A DNA stretch of 64,000 nt from Acidithiobacillus caldus ATCC 51756 (GCF_000175575.2 NZ_CP005986.1:1932615-1996614), one strand, 5' to 3'. Shown: positions 17,385 to 26,954, numbered from the stretch's first letter. A program made the numbers and translations. The notes: generated by a model not told the origin, from the letters alone.

Positions 17385-18347
17385 CTAGCTCGTCGGTAAC
17401 CCCAATGCGAGCTTCAACCTTACATTCTCATTACGGAGAATGGCAGTCGCATCTTGATACACACGGTTAGCCCTAGACAGGCGCTGCAGCTCACCAGAAA
17501 GCAACCGAACCAACAATACAAGGGTGCTCGCGCGATCGGGCAGCGCGACAATATCGTACACTTCTGTCACGGGCAGCGCCCGCTCACCAATGCGTGAACC
17601 GGTCGAAATATCGAAGGCAACAATTTTCCCGCCCCCCACACGCGAATCGAATGTATCCGCATTGCGGCTCATACTAACACCGACATAAAGGACATTTTCG
17701 CGTATAGCAAGACCGCGAACATATCCTCCGATGTAGATACGTTCCGTTTCCCCTTCGGGTCGCTCCCACCATACTTCACCCAACTCCGAGTTACACACAA
17801 ACCAGCCATTCTCGTCCTCTATCAACGAATGTGGTTGACTCAATCCAGTCAGTCGATGGAGCCCGCCTTTTTCGTTTATTGCGCGCACAAATCCCCTACT
17901 GCGCGTGCCTTGTTTATAACCCCGAATTTCATCAAATTCACCAAACGCCGAAAAACAAAGCGCTCCACACCGTTTCCCTAAACAGTTAATATGCCAAGAG
18001 TCCTCTGCTACAGATAATTCTATTCGCTCTTGCTCCCCGTTATTTGTGAGACTCCATCGAACGACGGCATTATGCCTTGTAGAAACCACGTACAGATCGT
18101 CTCCATCAATCAACACATCATGCAAATCTCCCCAATCTCCAGAAACTTCACTAGTACCCCGGGGGGTTGTAATTACCACGCGATCTACGCCTTGAACCGC
18201 CCTGACGAAAATTTCTTGCGATGGATCCCAGGACATACCACAGGTCGCACGATCATCGATAACCAACTCATCATTACCCAACAACGCCAAAACGCAACCG
18301 GCCTGGTTCGGAGCGCTAATAATTAGGTTATCAAATATAGCATTCAT
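17385..18347 (-). CDS. TIGR03032/DUF4915-like beta-propeller protein
   Basis: 320 residues. Blade-like segments DSWHINCLGKRCGALCFSAF, GLSQPHSLIEDENGWFVCNS and GYVRGLAIRENVLYVGVSMS match the recurring pattern of TIGR03032 proteins (CHLNGLA..., GLSxPHSPRW..., GFxRGLAFxGdxxfVGlS). The function of the family is not established; members occur in polysaccharide and glycosylation loci. A short C-terminal helix (ATAILRNENVRLKLALGL) may be coiled coil. Its start overlaps the PilZ gene stop by 4 bp and it precedes the glycosyltransferase, so the three are probably one transcript. Confidence 0.6.
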   Translation of the reverse strand: MNAIFDNLIISAPNQAGCVLALLGNDELVIDDRATCGMSWDPSQEIFVRAVQGVDRVVITTPRGTSEVSGDWGDLHDVLIDGDDLYVVSTRHNAVVRWSLTNNGEQERIELSVAEDSWHINCLGKRCGALCFSAFGEFDEIRGYKQGTRSRGFVRAINEKGGLHRLTGLSQPHSLIEDENGWFVCNSELGEVWWERPEGETERIYIGGYVRGLAIRENVLYVGVSMSRNADTFDSRVGGGKIVAFDISTGSRIGERALPVTEVYDIVALPDRASTLVLLVRLLSGELQRLSRANRVYQDATAILRNENVRLKLALGLPTS

Positions 18348-19090
18348 ATTCTCTCAAGCATTTCCCGCGTGCGGGTCAAAATATAGCTTTCCAATCTGTC
18401 CCGAAGGTCTAGTGTTATTCCTGAGAATTGTATGCCAAGCTCCCAACGTTCTTGTCCGCGCTCATGCTCAATTAGACACTTCGTCGGAAATTTTCTTCTT
18501 ATCGTGCCATCAATACCGATCGGATCGCCGCGTAACTGCAATTGCATGAATATAGCATGCCCTGTATTGGGCAAATAGTCATCCTGGCCTAAAGGCATCA
18601 CCAATGTCACCTTGGCACCCGATGCGCTGATATCTTCAAGGTACCCTTGAGCTTCTCTGCTCTTGCCAGAATGTTCCCACTTCAGTAACAGCTGAGCGTC
18701 GCTTGGGGGCACGTTAACCCGAAATGACTGACGCCTCTGCGCTCGCTCAACGAACCTCGGCATCGAAAATGCCAGTGCTTGAAGCCCATCACAGTGCTCA
18801 ACATACTTGGGATGCGCCGCGACGAAACGATAATGGTATCCGTCCTTTGCACGCAACCATGTTACAGAGGCATCCCCGGTTAGAAAGCACTTTAGATCGG
18901 GTTCTGGATGCGGAACATCAAACCATATTTCATCCTGCTGGAGCGCCCTCAGAAAGCGGGTTTTACTACAATAGGTGCCTATAGTTATCTGCGCTAAATT
19001 CTCTGCCTCGATGGCTTCCGCCAGGACACGCTCAGACGCCGGCCGAGAAATTTGCTCCCATTCAAGATCACCGTATGAGGCCCATTTCAC
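18344..19090 (-). CDS. PilZ-domain cyclic-di-GMP protein (YcgR-like flagellar brake)
   Basis: 248 residues. The N-terminal half resembles the YcgR-N/PilZN domain. The PilZ domain begins about residue 118 with RRQSFRV (the RxxxR c-di-GMP motif) and continues with LEDISASGAKV (the D/NxSxxG motif) and RWELGIQF. Such proteins bind c-di-GMP and act on the motor switch, slowing rotation. The position right behind flgL supports a flagellar role. Start 11 bp before the flgL stop region. Confidence 0.8.
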   Translation of the reverse strand: MKWASYGDLEWEQISRPASERVLAEAIEAENLAQITIGTYCSKTRFLRALQQDEIWFDVPHPEPDLKCFLTGDASVTWLRAKDGYHYRFVAAHPKYVEHCDGLQALAFSMPRFVERAQRRQSFRVNVPPSDAQLLLKWEHSGKSREAQGYLEDISASGAKVTLVMPLGQDDYLPNTGHAIFMQLQLRGDPIGIDGTIRRKFPTKCLIEHERGQERWELGIQFSGITLDLRDRLESYILTRTREMLERI

Positions 19091-19100
19091 ATGAGCCTCC

Positions 19101-20342
19101 TCAGAACTTTAGGGTAGCAAATAAATTCAGATTTTGCATAGCGCTGAAGGCCGACAATGCCGCCTGGAGCGAAGCACTCCCTTGCGCAAACTGTGTCGCT
19201 ACTGCTGGCAAGTTCGCCGAGATTAAGGAACTCTGGGCGATTTGATCGTTACTTGATTCGGTCTCATTCACCTGGGTGATCGCCTGAATCTGGGCAAGCG
19301 AACTTCCAACAGCAGCCTGCCCCGTCAGTAAACGGGTGAGCCCTTGATTGAGATTGGCAATGACGTTGCTCATCCCTTGCTCATATTGTGCACCGGCAGC
19401 GCCGTTCGAGACGCCGGTTGAAAGCAGAGTCAACATACTCTGAACCGTCTGAAATAAGCTTTGCTGTCTGGCCGGATCAATAGAAAAACTATCTCCATTA
19501 GCCGGATTACCGTTAATGGTAAACTCGCTACCAGCCACATCAATACTGGTCCCCGGCGTGTAGACCCCGCTACCGACCACGGTGCCAGACGCATTGGTAA
19601 TAGCGTAACTGCTTTGCGCTACTCCAGAGGTCGCGACAGAAAAGGTCACGGAGTACTTTTGATGGTTGGCATCCATTTCAGCAGCTGCAGCAGGATCGGT
19701 TACTCCCCCCACTGAGATAGTCGCCGTCCCTTGGTTTCCGCTGCTAGCGTTGACTACAGCGTAACCATTCCCGGTAGGGATATCCATCAAAAGAAATTGC
19801 CCAGACAAGGACGTGGGGATCGTCAATCCAGGGGCTATCTGCAACGTATTCGTCCCCGCATCTCCCTGGTAGGTTACCTCCGATCCGGAATCAAGAAACG
19901 GCTGCGTATTGCTCTGACTTCCCGACAATAGGTAGTTTCCATCCGGAGTCTGACTATTACCTAACTGTAGCAGTTGCTGGAGTTGCTCTTGGACAGAGTC
20001 GGCAAGTGCCTGACGATCCTGACCATTCGTGGTAGCATTCGCAGCGGCCAAGGCCGTCTGCCGAAGCGACTGCACCAAGGTACTAATGCTACCTATCGTT
20101 GACGACAAATTCTGAAGATCCGATTGCCCTATACCAGCCGTCGTGCCGTCAAGACTCAATGCGGACAATTGTTGTCCGATCTGCAGACTCTGCGCTGCCG
20201 CCGCCGGATTATCCGCGGGCGAGTCGACTGCGAGACCTGTAGCCAACTGCCGATCTAATGTCGTAAGTTGGGACTGGTCTTGCAGGATCGCATTGGTCGG
20301 AATTAGGTAACTTACCGGTGTGCTGATGGGAGAAATGGACAT
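19101..20342 (-). CDS. flgL: Hook-filament junction protein FlgL
   Basis: 413 residues with flagellin-like ends: N-terminal QLTTLDRQLATGLAVDSPADNPAAAAQSL and QSLRQTALAAANATTNGQDR; C-terminal SSLAQIQAITQVNETESSN and NLPAVATQFAQGSASLQAALSAF. FlgL joins FlgK to the filament. Only two Lys and five Arg are present. Lies 11 bp after flgK. Confidence 0.92.
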   Translation of the reverse strand: MSISPISTPVSYLIPTNAILQDQSQLTTLDRQLATGLAVDSPADNPAAAAQSLQIGQQLSALSLDGTTAGIGQSDLQNLSSTIGSISTLVQSLRQTALAAANATTNGQDRQALADSVQEQLQQLLQLGNSQTPDGNYLLSGSQSNTQPFLDSGSEVTYQGDAGTNTLQIAPGLTIPTSLSGQFLLMDIPTGNGYAVVNASSGNQGTATISVGGVTDPAAAAEMDANHQKYSVTFSVATSGVAQSSYAITNASGTVVGSGVYTPGTSIDVAGSEFTINGNPANGDSFSIDPARQQSLFQTVQSMLTLLSTGVSNGAAGAQYEQGMSNVIANLNQGLTRLLTGQAAVGSSLAQIQAITQVNETESSNDQIAQSSLISANLPAVATQFAQGSASLQAALSAFSAMQNLNLFATLKF

Positions 20343-20353
20343 GGAAGCATTCC

Positions 20354-22339
20354 TCAGACGGCTTGTAGTAACGATTGGAATAATGTGTTCGTTGTTTGGA
20401 TAATGGCGCTAGCCGCCTGGTACGCCTGCGTGTAGTTTACTACCTGCGCCGCTTCTTCATTGAGATTTACTCCAGATATATTCGATAACGCCGTAGTCGC
20501 TTGCGAGAGCACCGCGTTCGCTGCGGATTGGCTTTGCTTCGCCACTTGCGTAAAATTTCCGTAGGTACTCGATAAATCCGCGATAGTCTGATTGATCGAT
20601 CCGTTTTGCAGAACGGCCTGATCCGATACTTGCGCCATGGTTACGGCATTAGCATTATCCCCGGGCGCTCCAGAGCTAAAGGTGAAGCTATCCCCAGCCA
20701 CTGGCTGACCTCCATCCCATGAAAAACTCATGGCGGATCCCGATGCCAAACCGTTGGATGGATAGGGGATAACCACAGCCGTGGAACCCGGTCCACCCCA
20801 GGATCCCGAAGCTATCACCACCCCACCAGAGGTCAATATGTTATATTGCGTGGCGCTTGTGAATGTCAAAGAAAGAGATTGAGGCGCTATTCCTGAGGGA
20901 ACGACGGCAACCCCAGAACCATAGTTGCCAGTTGAAACCACCGTACCAGAAGACAAGGATTCCGTGCCAATATTTTTATTGACCAGCCCGCCAGAGGACG
21001 AAACCGTGCCCGGGCTTGCCACATAAGGGAATGCAGCGGCAATCTGGTTGGGGTCCGTCATCACCGTCTGAAATGCACCGGCAGTGGCCCCAGCTGGGTC
21101 GAGCAAAAAACTATCTCCTGCGGCTGCAGTACCGGAGACCTGCACGGTCATTCCACCAAATTGCAACGTACCGCCACTACTTGCTGTCAAAGTCTGTGAG
21201 GTTCCGTTCGCATCGTTGATGACATTCCATTGTGAGCCGTTATATTCCAGCGTAAAAGTTGTGGGAGGTACCGAAGACAAGTCCGTCACCGATGCTGTGA
21301 TCAGCGCATTCCCCTGATTCGTATCGGCTGGGAAAACCTCCGGTCCCTGTACGGAAAAAATTGGAGCCCCGAAATTCCCGTTGAGGTCCACGCCCTTTGC
21401 TTGCTGACTATTGGTTACCGCGACAATACCTTGAGCAAGCAGACCAAGCTGTAACTGGATCTGGTTGACACGGGCTTGCGCGCTCAGCGCGCCACCTAGA
21501 GCTCCACCCGCAATCTTTGCGGTGAGGTTTTGTCCTGTGGGTTGATAGACGATCCCCCCTTGGCCTGGCTGTTGGAATTGCCCCCCTGCTTGCACCGCAA
21601 GCTTCATGCTTTGTGATCCATCGACCAACGTCGCTCCACTTTTCGTCGTGACGATAAGCGTACCATCTGAGGTCGTTATCGTATTGATACCGATCTGCTT
21701 GGAAAGTTGATCCAACGCGGCAGCCTGACTATCCAACAAGCTATTGGGAATAGAGGAGCCGCTAGGTGTTGCCAGTATCGACTGATTGATCTTGGCTAAC
21801 TGGGAGGAAAGGGCATTAATGGTACCTACCGACTGCTGCATCTGCTGGACTAGTCCGTTTTTAACACTCGCAATCGTATTAATGCTGTTCTGATATTGTG
21901 CCGTGAGGCTCTGCGCTTGCGACAACACACTCTGCCGATCCGGAATACTCGACGGATTCGTCGACAGCGTTTGAAACGCCGCGTAGAAATTCGAAATAGC
22001 GCTACTCAATCCCGATTGGCCGGAAGTGACCGGAAACAGGCTCGACAATTGTTGCAAGGTGTTCACTTCCCCGCTAGATGCCGCAGCCATGGAAGTTGCA
22101 TTCATGAACTGTGTTTGCGCAAACTTGCTGAAGTTACGGCTGATAGAAGCCGTCTGCACCCCCTCTCCCAACCCGCCGGGAAATGTGGTTGGCTGGGATG
22201 GGTTGGTCGCCAGATTGGCCACTTCCGAGACATATCCAGGCGTGTTTTCATTGGCGATATTGTTAGATACCGTTTGTAACGCGTTTTCACTAGCAAGTAC
22301 ACCAGAGAGTCCGACCTGTAGAATACCGTTTAAAGACAT
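20354..22339 (-). CDS. flgK: Hook-associated protein FlgK
   Basis: 661 residues. N-terminus SGVLASENALQTVSNNIANENTPGYVSE is the rod/hook/axial signature, and the C-terminus SGVNLNEEAAQVVNYTQAYQAASAIIQTTNTLF is the diagnostic FlgK end. The middle is Ser/Gly/Thr-rich and poor in basic residues. FlgK is the first hook-filament junction ring. An AGGGTGGGGC ribosome binding region precedes the ATG. The 77 bp upstream separate it from a small ORF coupled to flgJ; no confident promoter was seen there. Confidence 0.95.
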   Translation of the reverse strand: MSLNGILQVGLSGVLASENALQTVSNNIANENTPGYVSEVANLATNPSQPTTFPGGLGEGVQTASISRNFSKFAQTQFMNATSMAAASSGEVNTLQQLSSLFPVTSGQSGLSSAISNFYAAFQTLSTNPSSIPDRQSVLSQAQSLTAQYQNSINTIASVKNGLVQQMQQSVGTINALSSQLAKINQSILATPSGSSIPNSLLDSQAAALDQLSKQIGINTITTSDGTLIVTTKSGATLVDGSQSMKLAVQAGGQFQQPGQGGIVYQPTGQNLTAKIAGGALGGALSAQARVNQIQLQLGLLAQGIVAVTNSQQAKGVDLNGNFGAPIFSVQGPEVFPADTNQGNALITASVTDLSSVPPTTFTLEYNGSQWNVINDANGTSQTLTASSGGTLQFGGMTVQVSGTAAAGDSFLLDPAGATAGAFQTVMTDPNQIAAAFPYVASPGTVSSSGGLVNKNIGTESLSSGTVVSTGNYGSGVAVVPSGIAPQSLSLTFTSATQYNILTSGGVVIASGSWGGPGSTAVVIPYPSNGLASGSAMSFSWDGGQPVAGDSFTFSSGAPGDNANAVTMAQVSDQAVLQNGSINQTIADLSSTYGNFTQVAKQSQSAANAVLSQATTALSNISGVNLNEEAAQVVNYTQAYQAASAIIQTTNTLFQSLLQAV

Positions 22340-22416
22340 ATGTGCCCCACCCTTTCGATCCGAAAACGGCTGCCGTCAGTAGTTTATTACGGCACAACAG
22401 ACAGAAAAGTACACAC

Positions 22417-22710
22417 CTAGCTCCTCGGCGAGGTGGTGCTCCCGCCCCGAAAACTGTCCTGGATGGGGACTTGGCTGCCTTGGGCAGACAAACGATCCGC
22501 ATATCGGCCGACCACAATCCCAGACGTGACTGCCGCCGCCGCATCCCCGCCGAGACGCCGTGCCCGTCTTCCGGTCGGTGTACGAACAGATGTGGAGGAT
22601 ATGGCGGTGCGATGCGTGGCCAAGCCGGTCTGTACACCCGTCGCCGCCGCGACAGCTACGCCATAGCCCAAAAGAAAGAACCATGACCAAAAGCACCATG
22701 CTTGCCTCAT
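22417..22710 (-). CDS. Small predicted secreted protein coupled to flgJ
   Basis: 97 residues. Its ATG overlaps the flgJ stop as ATGA (22707-22710), which argues that it is translated. The first about 25 residues (WCFWSWFFLLGYGVAVAAA) look like a signal peptide with an AxA cleavage region. The mature part is about 70 residues, basic in the middle (TPTGRRARRLGGDAAAAV), with no motif I can name. Occupies a place between flgJ and flgK where no gene is usual. It could be chance, but the coupling and leader favour a real gene. Confidence 0.5.
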   Translation of the reverse strand: MRQAWCFWSWFFLLGYGVAVAAATGVQTGLATHRTAISSTSVRTPTGRRARRLGGDAAAAVTSGIVVGRYADRLSAQGSQVPIQDSFRGGSTTSPRS

Positions 22711-23564
22711 TGGATGCCCGCCAAAGCAGGCGACTGCACAATACGCAGCAGTTTTTGCGCGTAATTTGGATCCGTCGCGTAGTGTCCTGCAGCAAGCCCG
22801 CGCACAAACGCCTGGACATTATCACCCGCGCCAACCACCCCAGGATAAGCCGACTTCATCAAATCCACGTAGTGCTGAACACACGAGGCCATATCGGGAT
22901 AGTCACGAAATGCCGCCATTGTCCAGTACAATGTTCCGTGCGCATTCGCCTCCTGCGTCGGCGATAACACGCTGGGAGCCCCCGGCGTCGCCTTGATGCC
23001 AAATAGATTATTGCCGACCACAGAGCTTCCCCACCCCGTCTCTAGCGCCGCCTGAGCCAAAATAAATTTCGCCGATACGTCCAGCTGTTTTGCCGCCTTC
23101 TGCACCAACGGCCAAATCGTCCGCACAAAACTTAGCGGATTCTCCGAGATAGCGGTAGATCCGGCCACGCTTCCTGAACCCTGCCCCATTGCCGATATAC
23201 TCGGGTGATTCTCCAAGGCTTGTACTGCACTCTTAGGAATATGAAGATTTTTCTCCAAAAGTTCCATCAAACCCATACTCCCGTTTGGTGATTGCACCAT
23301 CTCCTGGGAAAACGACTGTAAAAACAAGGTCTGATAGGTTTGTGCACCGAGGACACCCCCAAAAAGATTGGGCATGGTTTCCCCCAACACTTCATCCAAA
23401 AACATCCCAACGAAACGCTGCGCTGCCCGCGCCTCCTCTAGGAAGTGATTTGCTGCCTTTTGGCTGCCGCCATTCAATGTCTCCGGTCGCCGATGTGTAG
23501 CAACAGGCGTTCCGACCGTTACTTTCTGCGACGCCGTAATAGCCGCCAACCCTTCGATATTCAT
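22707..23564 (-). CDS. flgJ: Peptidoglycan hydrolase / rod-binding protein FlgJ
   Basis: 285 residues with both domains. N-terminal rod-binding domain (about 35-110): FLEEARAAQRFVGMFLDEVLGETMPNLFGG and YQTLFLQSFSQEM. C-terminal glucosaminidase domain (about 135-285): FVRTIWPLVQKAAKQLDVSAKFILAQAALETGWGSS, NLFGIKA, WTMAAFRDYPDMASCVQHYVDL. The Glu in ALETGWG is the expected catalytic acid. It opens peptidoglycan for the growing rod. Start abuts the flgI stop. Confidence 0.95.
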   Translation of the reverse strand: MNIEGLAAITASQKVTVGTPVATHRRPETLNGGSQKAANHFLEEARAAQRFVGMFLDEVLGETMPNLFGGVLGAQTYQTLFLQSFSQEMVQSPNGSMGLMELLEKNLHIPKSAVQALENHPSISAMGQGSGSVAGSTAISENPLSFVRTIWPLVQKAAKQLDVSAKFILAQAALETGWGSSVVGNNLFGIKATPGAPSVLSPTQEANAHGTLYWTMAAFRDYPDMASCVQHYVDLMKSAYPGVVGAGDNVQAFVRGLAAGHYATDPNYAQKLLRIVQSPALAGIQ

Positions 23565-24670
23565 CAGATGACCTTGATGCGCGCATGCAATGCCCCGTCC
23601 ACCTTCATTGCGCGCAAAATGGATATCAGCTGCTGGGGTGTCGCACCAATCGTGTTCAGAGTGCGCACGATGTCCTCCAATGAAGCGGTATGGCTCATTA
23701 AAACCAAGTGCGCCTTGTGCGTTTTTATCTTCGCCTTGCTTTTGGAGACGACCACCGTGACACCCCGTCCAAACAGATTAGGTTGACTGACCTCCGGAGT
23801 GTTCTCTACACTCACGGAAAGGCTTCCTGTCGCGACAGCACATGGGCTCACACGGACGTTTGCACTCATAACCACAGTTCCGTCTTGCGCGTTAATAACA
23901 ACCGTAGGGACCGGTTTCGGCGCATGCACAGGTATTTGCTCCAATGCAGCCAGAAAACCCACCCGACTATTACTTCCAAAAGGAGCACGGACTTGAACTA
24001 CTCCGGGACCCATCGCCGTAGCAGCTGCGGGAAATACGGCGTTAATAGCCTCTACCATACGTGCAGCAGTAATATAATTTGGCTTACGCAGCAGCAATGT
24101 CACACCCGAGTTACCGGATGACATCGGTACCGGTGGCACCTCAACCACGCCACCATTTTCGATTTGCCCCACATCGGGATTGTTGATTCTCGTAGAGGCC
24201 GTCACACCCTGTGCAGAGATCCCACTGACCAGCAAGGGGCCCTGCGCCTGGGCATAAACCCTCCCGTTAGCGCCATGCAGTTGGGTCATGAGCAATATAC
24301 CACCCTGCAAACTAGTGGCATTGCCCATCGCCGATACGGTCACGGTAAACTTTTGTCCGGGCTGTGCGTCTTGCGGGATATTCCCCGTAACCATCACCGC
24401 CGCAACGTTATTGGGTTGCATGAATTGCCCTGGCGGCAGAATAACACCCATATGCCGGAGCATATTCGTGATCGTTTGTGTCGTGTACGGGATTTCTGTA
24501 GTTTGATCGCCTGTCCCTGGCAGTCCCACCACAAGTCCATATCCGATAACACGATTGGAACGAACGCCACCAATACGCGCCAGCTCGCCGATGGTATCCG
24601 CGGATACCACCTGCAGGAGGCTGACACAGAGGATACCTAGCCCGATCAGAAGTTGACCTATCGTGCGCAT
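23564..24670 (-). CDS. flgI: Flagellar P-ring protein FlgI
   Basis: 368 residues from the ATG at 24670, giving a normal signal peptide (MRTIGQLLIGLGILCVSLLQ, cleavage at VVSA-DT). A GTG at 24700 would extend it by 10 residues into flgH. Mature protein has IGELARIGGVRSNRVIGYGLVVGLPGTGDQT, NNVAAVMVTGNIP and the C-terminal LEDIVRTLNTIGATPQQLISILRAMKVDGALHARI, all FlgI hallmarks. Forms the periplasmic P ring, with help from FlgA. Confidence 0.95.
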   Translation of the reverse strand: MRTIGQLLIGLGILCVSLLQVVSADTIGELARIGGVRSNRVIGYGLVVGLPGTGDQTTEIPYTTQTITNMLRHMGVILPPGQFMQPNNVAAVMVTGNIPQDAQPGQKFTVTVSAMGNATSLQGGILLMTQLHGANGRVYAQAQGPLLVSGISAQGVTASTRINNPDVGQIENGGVVEVPPVPMSSGNSGVTLLLRKPNYITAARMVEAINAVFPAAATAMGPGVVQVRAPFGSNSRVGFLAALEQIPVHAPKPVPTVVINAQDGTVVMSANVRVSPCAVATGSLSVSVENTPEVSQPNLFGRGVTVVVSKSKAKIKTHKAHLVLMSHTASLEDIVRTLNTIGATPQQLISILRAMKVDGALHARIKVI

Positions 24671-24687
24671 GCTGCGTGAATGACCCC

Positions 24688-25419
24688 TCAAAATGGCCAC
24701 AAATCTAAAAAGAAACGCGCCAGCCAGGGCATTCTGGCCGCCTCATATCCTTGCCCACTCCCCCGATATTCAACCCGGGCATTGGCGATCTCGGTCGACG
24801 GAACTGTGTCATCCACTACGTCCTCCTCGCGAACAACCCCAGACACCCGTATCCATTCGGCACCTGTGCCAGCGCCCGAATTAATTTCGGTCTGACCCAC
24901 AATAGCGAGATTACCATTGGGCAGGATCTGAGTTACTGTCGCGGAAATCGTGCTGATAACCGTATTACTTTGTTGAGACGCCCCGGCCCCGGCACTACTA
25001 ATGGAAGAAGATCCGGATACATTGGGCGCAATCTTTGCACCTCCCACATTACCGAAAGACAATGGCAATCCAAAAAAGCTACTGATTGCGTCGCCAATGG
25101 AGCTCTTGCGGCTCGTCGTATTTTGGATCGCATTGCTGGCGGTGGCGTTTTCTTGAATATCGACGGTAACCACATCGCCAACACGCCAATTTTGATGATC
25201 CGAGTACCAGTTCTCCGCTGTATCTTGCTGGTACACCTGCCCTGGGATCGACGGACCAGACGGACTGGTGGTCGGCGGCAAGGGCAGCGGTGTAAATGGC
25301 TTGCTCCGATGAAAAGGCATGCCCGCCGCACACCCGGACAATACCAGTATAACTAGCGGTCCGCCGACAGCGAAACACCACCTCCGATCCGGAAGCCCGG
25401 GCTGTGGGTACCGCATCAC
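24688..25419 (-). CDS. flgH: Flagellar L-ring lipoprotein FlgH
   Basis: 243 residues. Lipoprotein signal with lipobox LSGC (Cys29). Then LYSDxxxWRVGDVVTVDIQE-type sequence (WYSDHQNWRVGDVVTVDIQENATASN), NGNLAIVGQTEINSG, WIRVSGVVREEDV and NARVEYRGSGQGYEA before the C-terminal WLARFFLDLWPF. Forms the outer-membrane L ring. Start overlaps the flgG stop (ATGA). Confidence 0.95.
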   Translation of the reverse strand: MMRYPQPGLPDRRWCFAVGGPLVILVLSGCAAGMPFHRSKPFTPLPLPPTTSPSGPSIPGQVYQQDTAENWYSDHQNWRVGDVVTVDIQENATASNAIQNTTSRKSSIGDAISSFFGLPLSFGNVGGAKIAPNVSGSSSISSAGAGASQQSNTVISTISATVTQILPNGNLAIVGQTEINSGAGTGAEWIRVSGVVREEDVVDDTVPSTEIANARVEYRGSGQGYEAARMPWLARFFLDLWPF

Positions 25420-26198
25420 ATATTCGCCAAATAACCCAACATCTGGTTCGCAGTGCTCGCCAGATTAGTGCCCAACTGATAGGCACGCTGTGCAGTGATC
25501 ATATCCACCATAGAATTTACTACGTTGGTGTTCGACGACTCTAGATAACCTTGCATCACCGCGCCCGTGCCATTAATAGTCGGCTGCTGCACATTGGGTG
25601 CCCCCGATGCCCCGGTTTGCAGCAATAGGTTATCCCCAATCCGTTCCAGTCCAGCCGGATTCTGGAACGTCGCCAATTGCAACTGCCCAACCTGCGTAGC
25701 AGCCGCCTGCCCAGGCAGCTGCACGGTGACCGTACCATCCTGTGCGATGGTGACAGATTGTGCGTTAGCCGGGATCGTAATCGGGGGCTGCACAAGATAT
25801 CCATTGGCCGTTACTAACTGGCCGTTCTGATTCAATTGAAAGGACCCATCGCGGGTATACGCCATCGTTCCATTCGGCTCGAGCACCTGAAAAAAACCAT
25901 TTCCATTGATGGCTACATCCAGACTGTCTCCCGTTTGAGACAGGCTTCCTTGCGTTTCTATGGGCTGCGTGCCTACCACCTGAACACCCGTGCCCAATTG
26001 CAATCCTATAGGCAATCGTGTCTGCGTTGAGGACAACGCGCCCGGTTGTTGTACCTCTTGATAAAGCAGATCCTGCATCAGCGCACGCTGGCGTTTAAAA
26101 CCCGTTGTATTTACGTTGGCCAAGTTGTTTGCGATAACGTTGATTTCCGTTTGATCCGCTTCTAGCCCGGTACGAATGGTCGATAAAGCTCCTAACAT
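25416..26198 (-). CDS. flgG: Distal rod protein FlgG
   Basis: 260 residues, the family length. N-terminus GLEADQTEINVIANNLANVNTTGFK; DLLYQEVQQPGA is the FlgG-specific segment; C-terminus YLESSNTNVVNSMVDMITAQRAYQLGTNLASTANQMLGYLANM. Builds the distal rod. Lies between flgF and flgH as in most cluster layouts. Confidence 0.96.
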   Translation of the reverse strand: MLGALSTIRTGLEADQTEINVIANNLANVNTTGFKRQRALMQDLLYQEVQQPGALSSTQTRLPIGLQLGTGVQVVGTQPIETQGSLSQTGDSLDVAINGNGFFQVLEPNGTMAYTRDGSFQLNQNGQLVTANGYLVQPPITIPANAQSVTIAQDGTVTVQLPGQAAATQVGQLQLATFQNPAGLERIGDNLLLQTGASGAPNVQQPTINGTGAVMQGYLESSNTNVVNSMVDMITAQRAYQLGTNLASTANQMLGYLANM

Positions 26199-26210
26199 GA
26201 CAAATAGCTC

Positions 26211-26954
26211 CTATAAATTTGTGGGAATGGTTTCAGCGTCTTTCTGGTTCGCTGCGATACTTTGCTCAGCCTGAGTTTCCCATTGAAACAATCGGGCATC
26301 GGAAATCATGTGCACCATACAAGACACGGGATTGACATTACTACCCTCAAGCGCTCCAGGTATCAGATTCGCCGGAATAGCATTTTTCATTGAAACCACT
26401 CCGGCGATTGGCACAAACTCTCCAGCACCAGCGATCTGCAAATTACTGGGGTTCGGATTCACCACAAGTATCTGCCCAACATCAGCCGCCTGAGAATTCG
26501 GTGTGTCCGGGACCACCGAAACCGTTCCATCAGAGGCAATACGCACATTTGCGTTAGGTGGAACAAATATTGGGACACCCCCCGCCCCAAGAACGGCCTG
26601 TCCTTGGGCATTGACTAACATTCCGTGCGCGTTGATATCGAGATTTCCATCGCGAGAATACGCCTTCGTGCCCCCAGCATCCTGGACCACAAAAAAACCC
26701 GGTCCATTCACCGCGACATCCAGCGCCCGGCCCGTCTGCTCAATAGGCCCTTCCTGCCAGTCAACGCCGTTTTTTTGGGCTACCGTGTCCACCCGGTTGG
26801 GCAAACCCTGATAAAAGAAGGGAACGGCACGATACGCAACGCGCTCGGCCTTGAATGCCGTGCTACTCGCGTTGGCCAGGTTGTTTGCGGTGACATCCAG
26901 GATATTGGCAGATGCCATCATGCCCGTCATGGCAATGTACTGAGTACCTTCCAA
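26211..26954 (-). CDS. flgF: Proximal rod protein FlgF
   Basis: 247 residues. N-terminus QYIAMTGMMASANILDVTANNLANASSTAFKAER, then GRALDVAVNGPGFFVVQ and YSRDGNLDINAHGMLVNAQGQAVLG; C-terminus LEGSNVNPVSCMVHMISDARLFQWETQ. The end (MISDARLFQWETQ...) is the FlgF pattern of loss of the AYQ motif. Component of the proximal rod. Confidence 0.93.
   Translation of the reverse strand: MEGTQYIAMTGMMASANILDVTANNLANASSTAFKAERVAYRAVPFFYQGLPNRVDTVAQKNGVDWQEGPIEQTGRALDVAVNGPGFFVVQDAGGTKAYSRDGNLDINAHGMLVNAQGQAVLGAGGVPIFVPPNANVRIASDGTVSVVPDTPNSQAADVGQILVVNPNPSNLQIAGAGEFVPIAGVVSMKNAIPANLIPGALEGSNVNPVSCMVHMISDARLFQWETQAEQSIAANQKDAETIPTNL

Noticed and set aside
18344-19090. Type IV pilus assembly PilZ (non c-di-GMP binding)
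   Set aside because: Both RxxxR and D/NxSxxG c-di-GMP motifs are present and the protein is YcgR length, so a flagellar brake is the better reading.
22340-22416. Possible sigma-28 promoter before flgK (GCCGTAAT)
   Set aside because: No TAAA-like -35 at 15-16 bp; match too weak to report.
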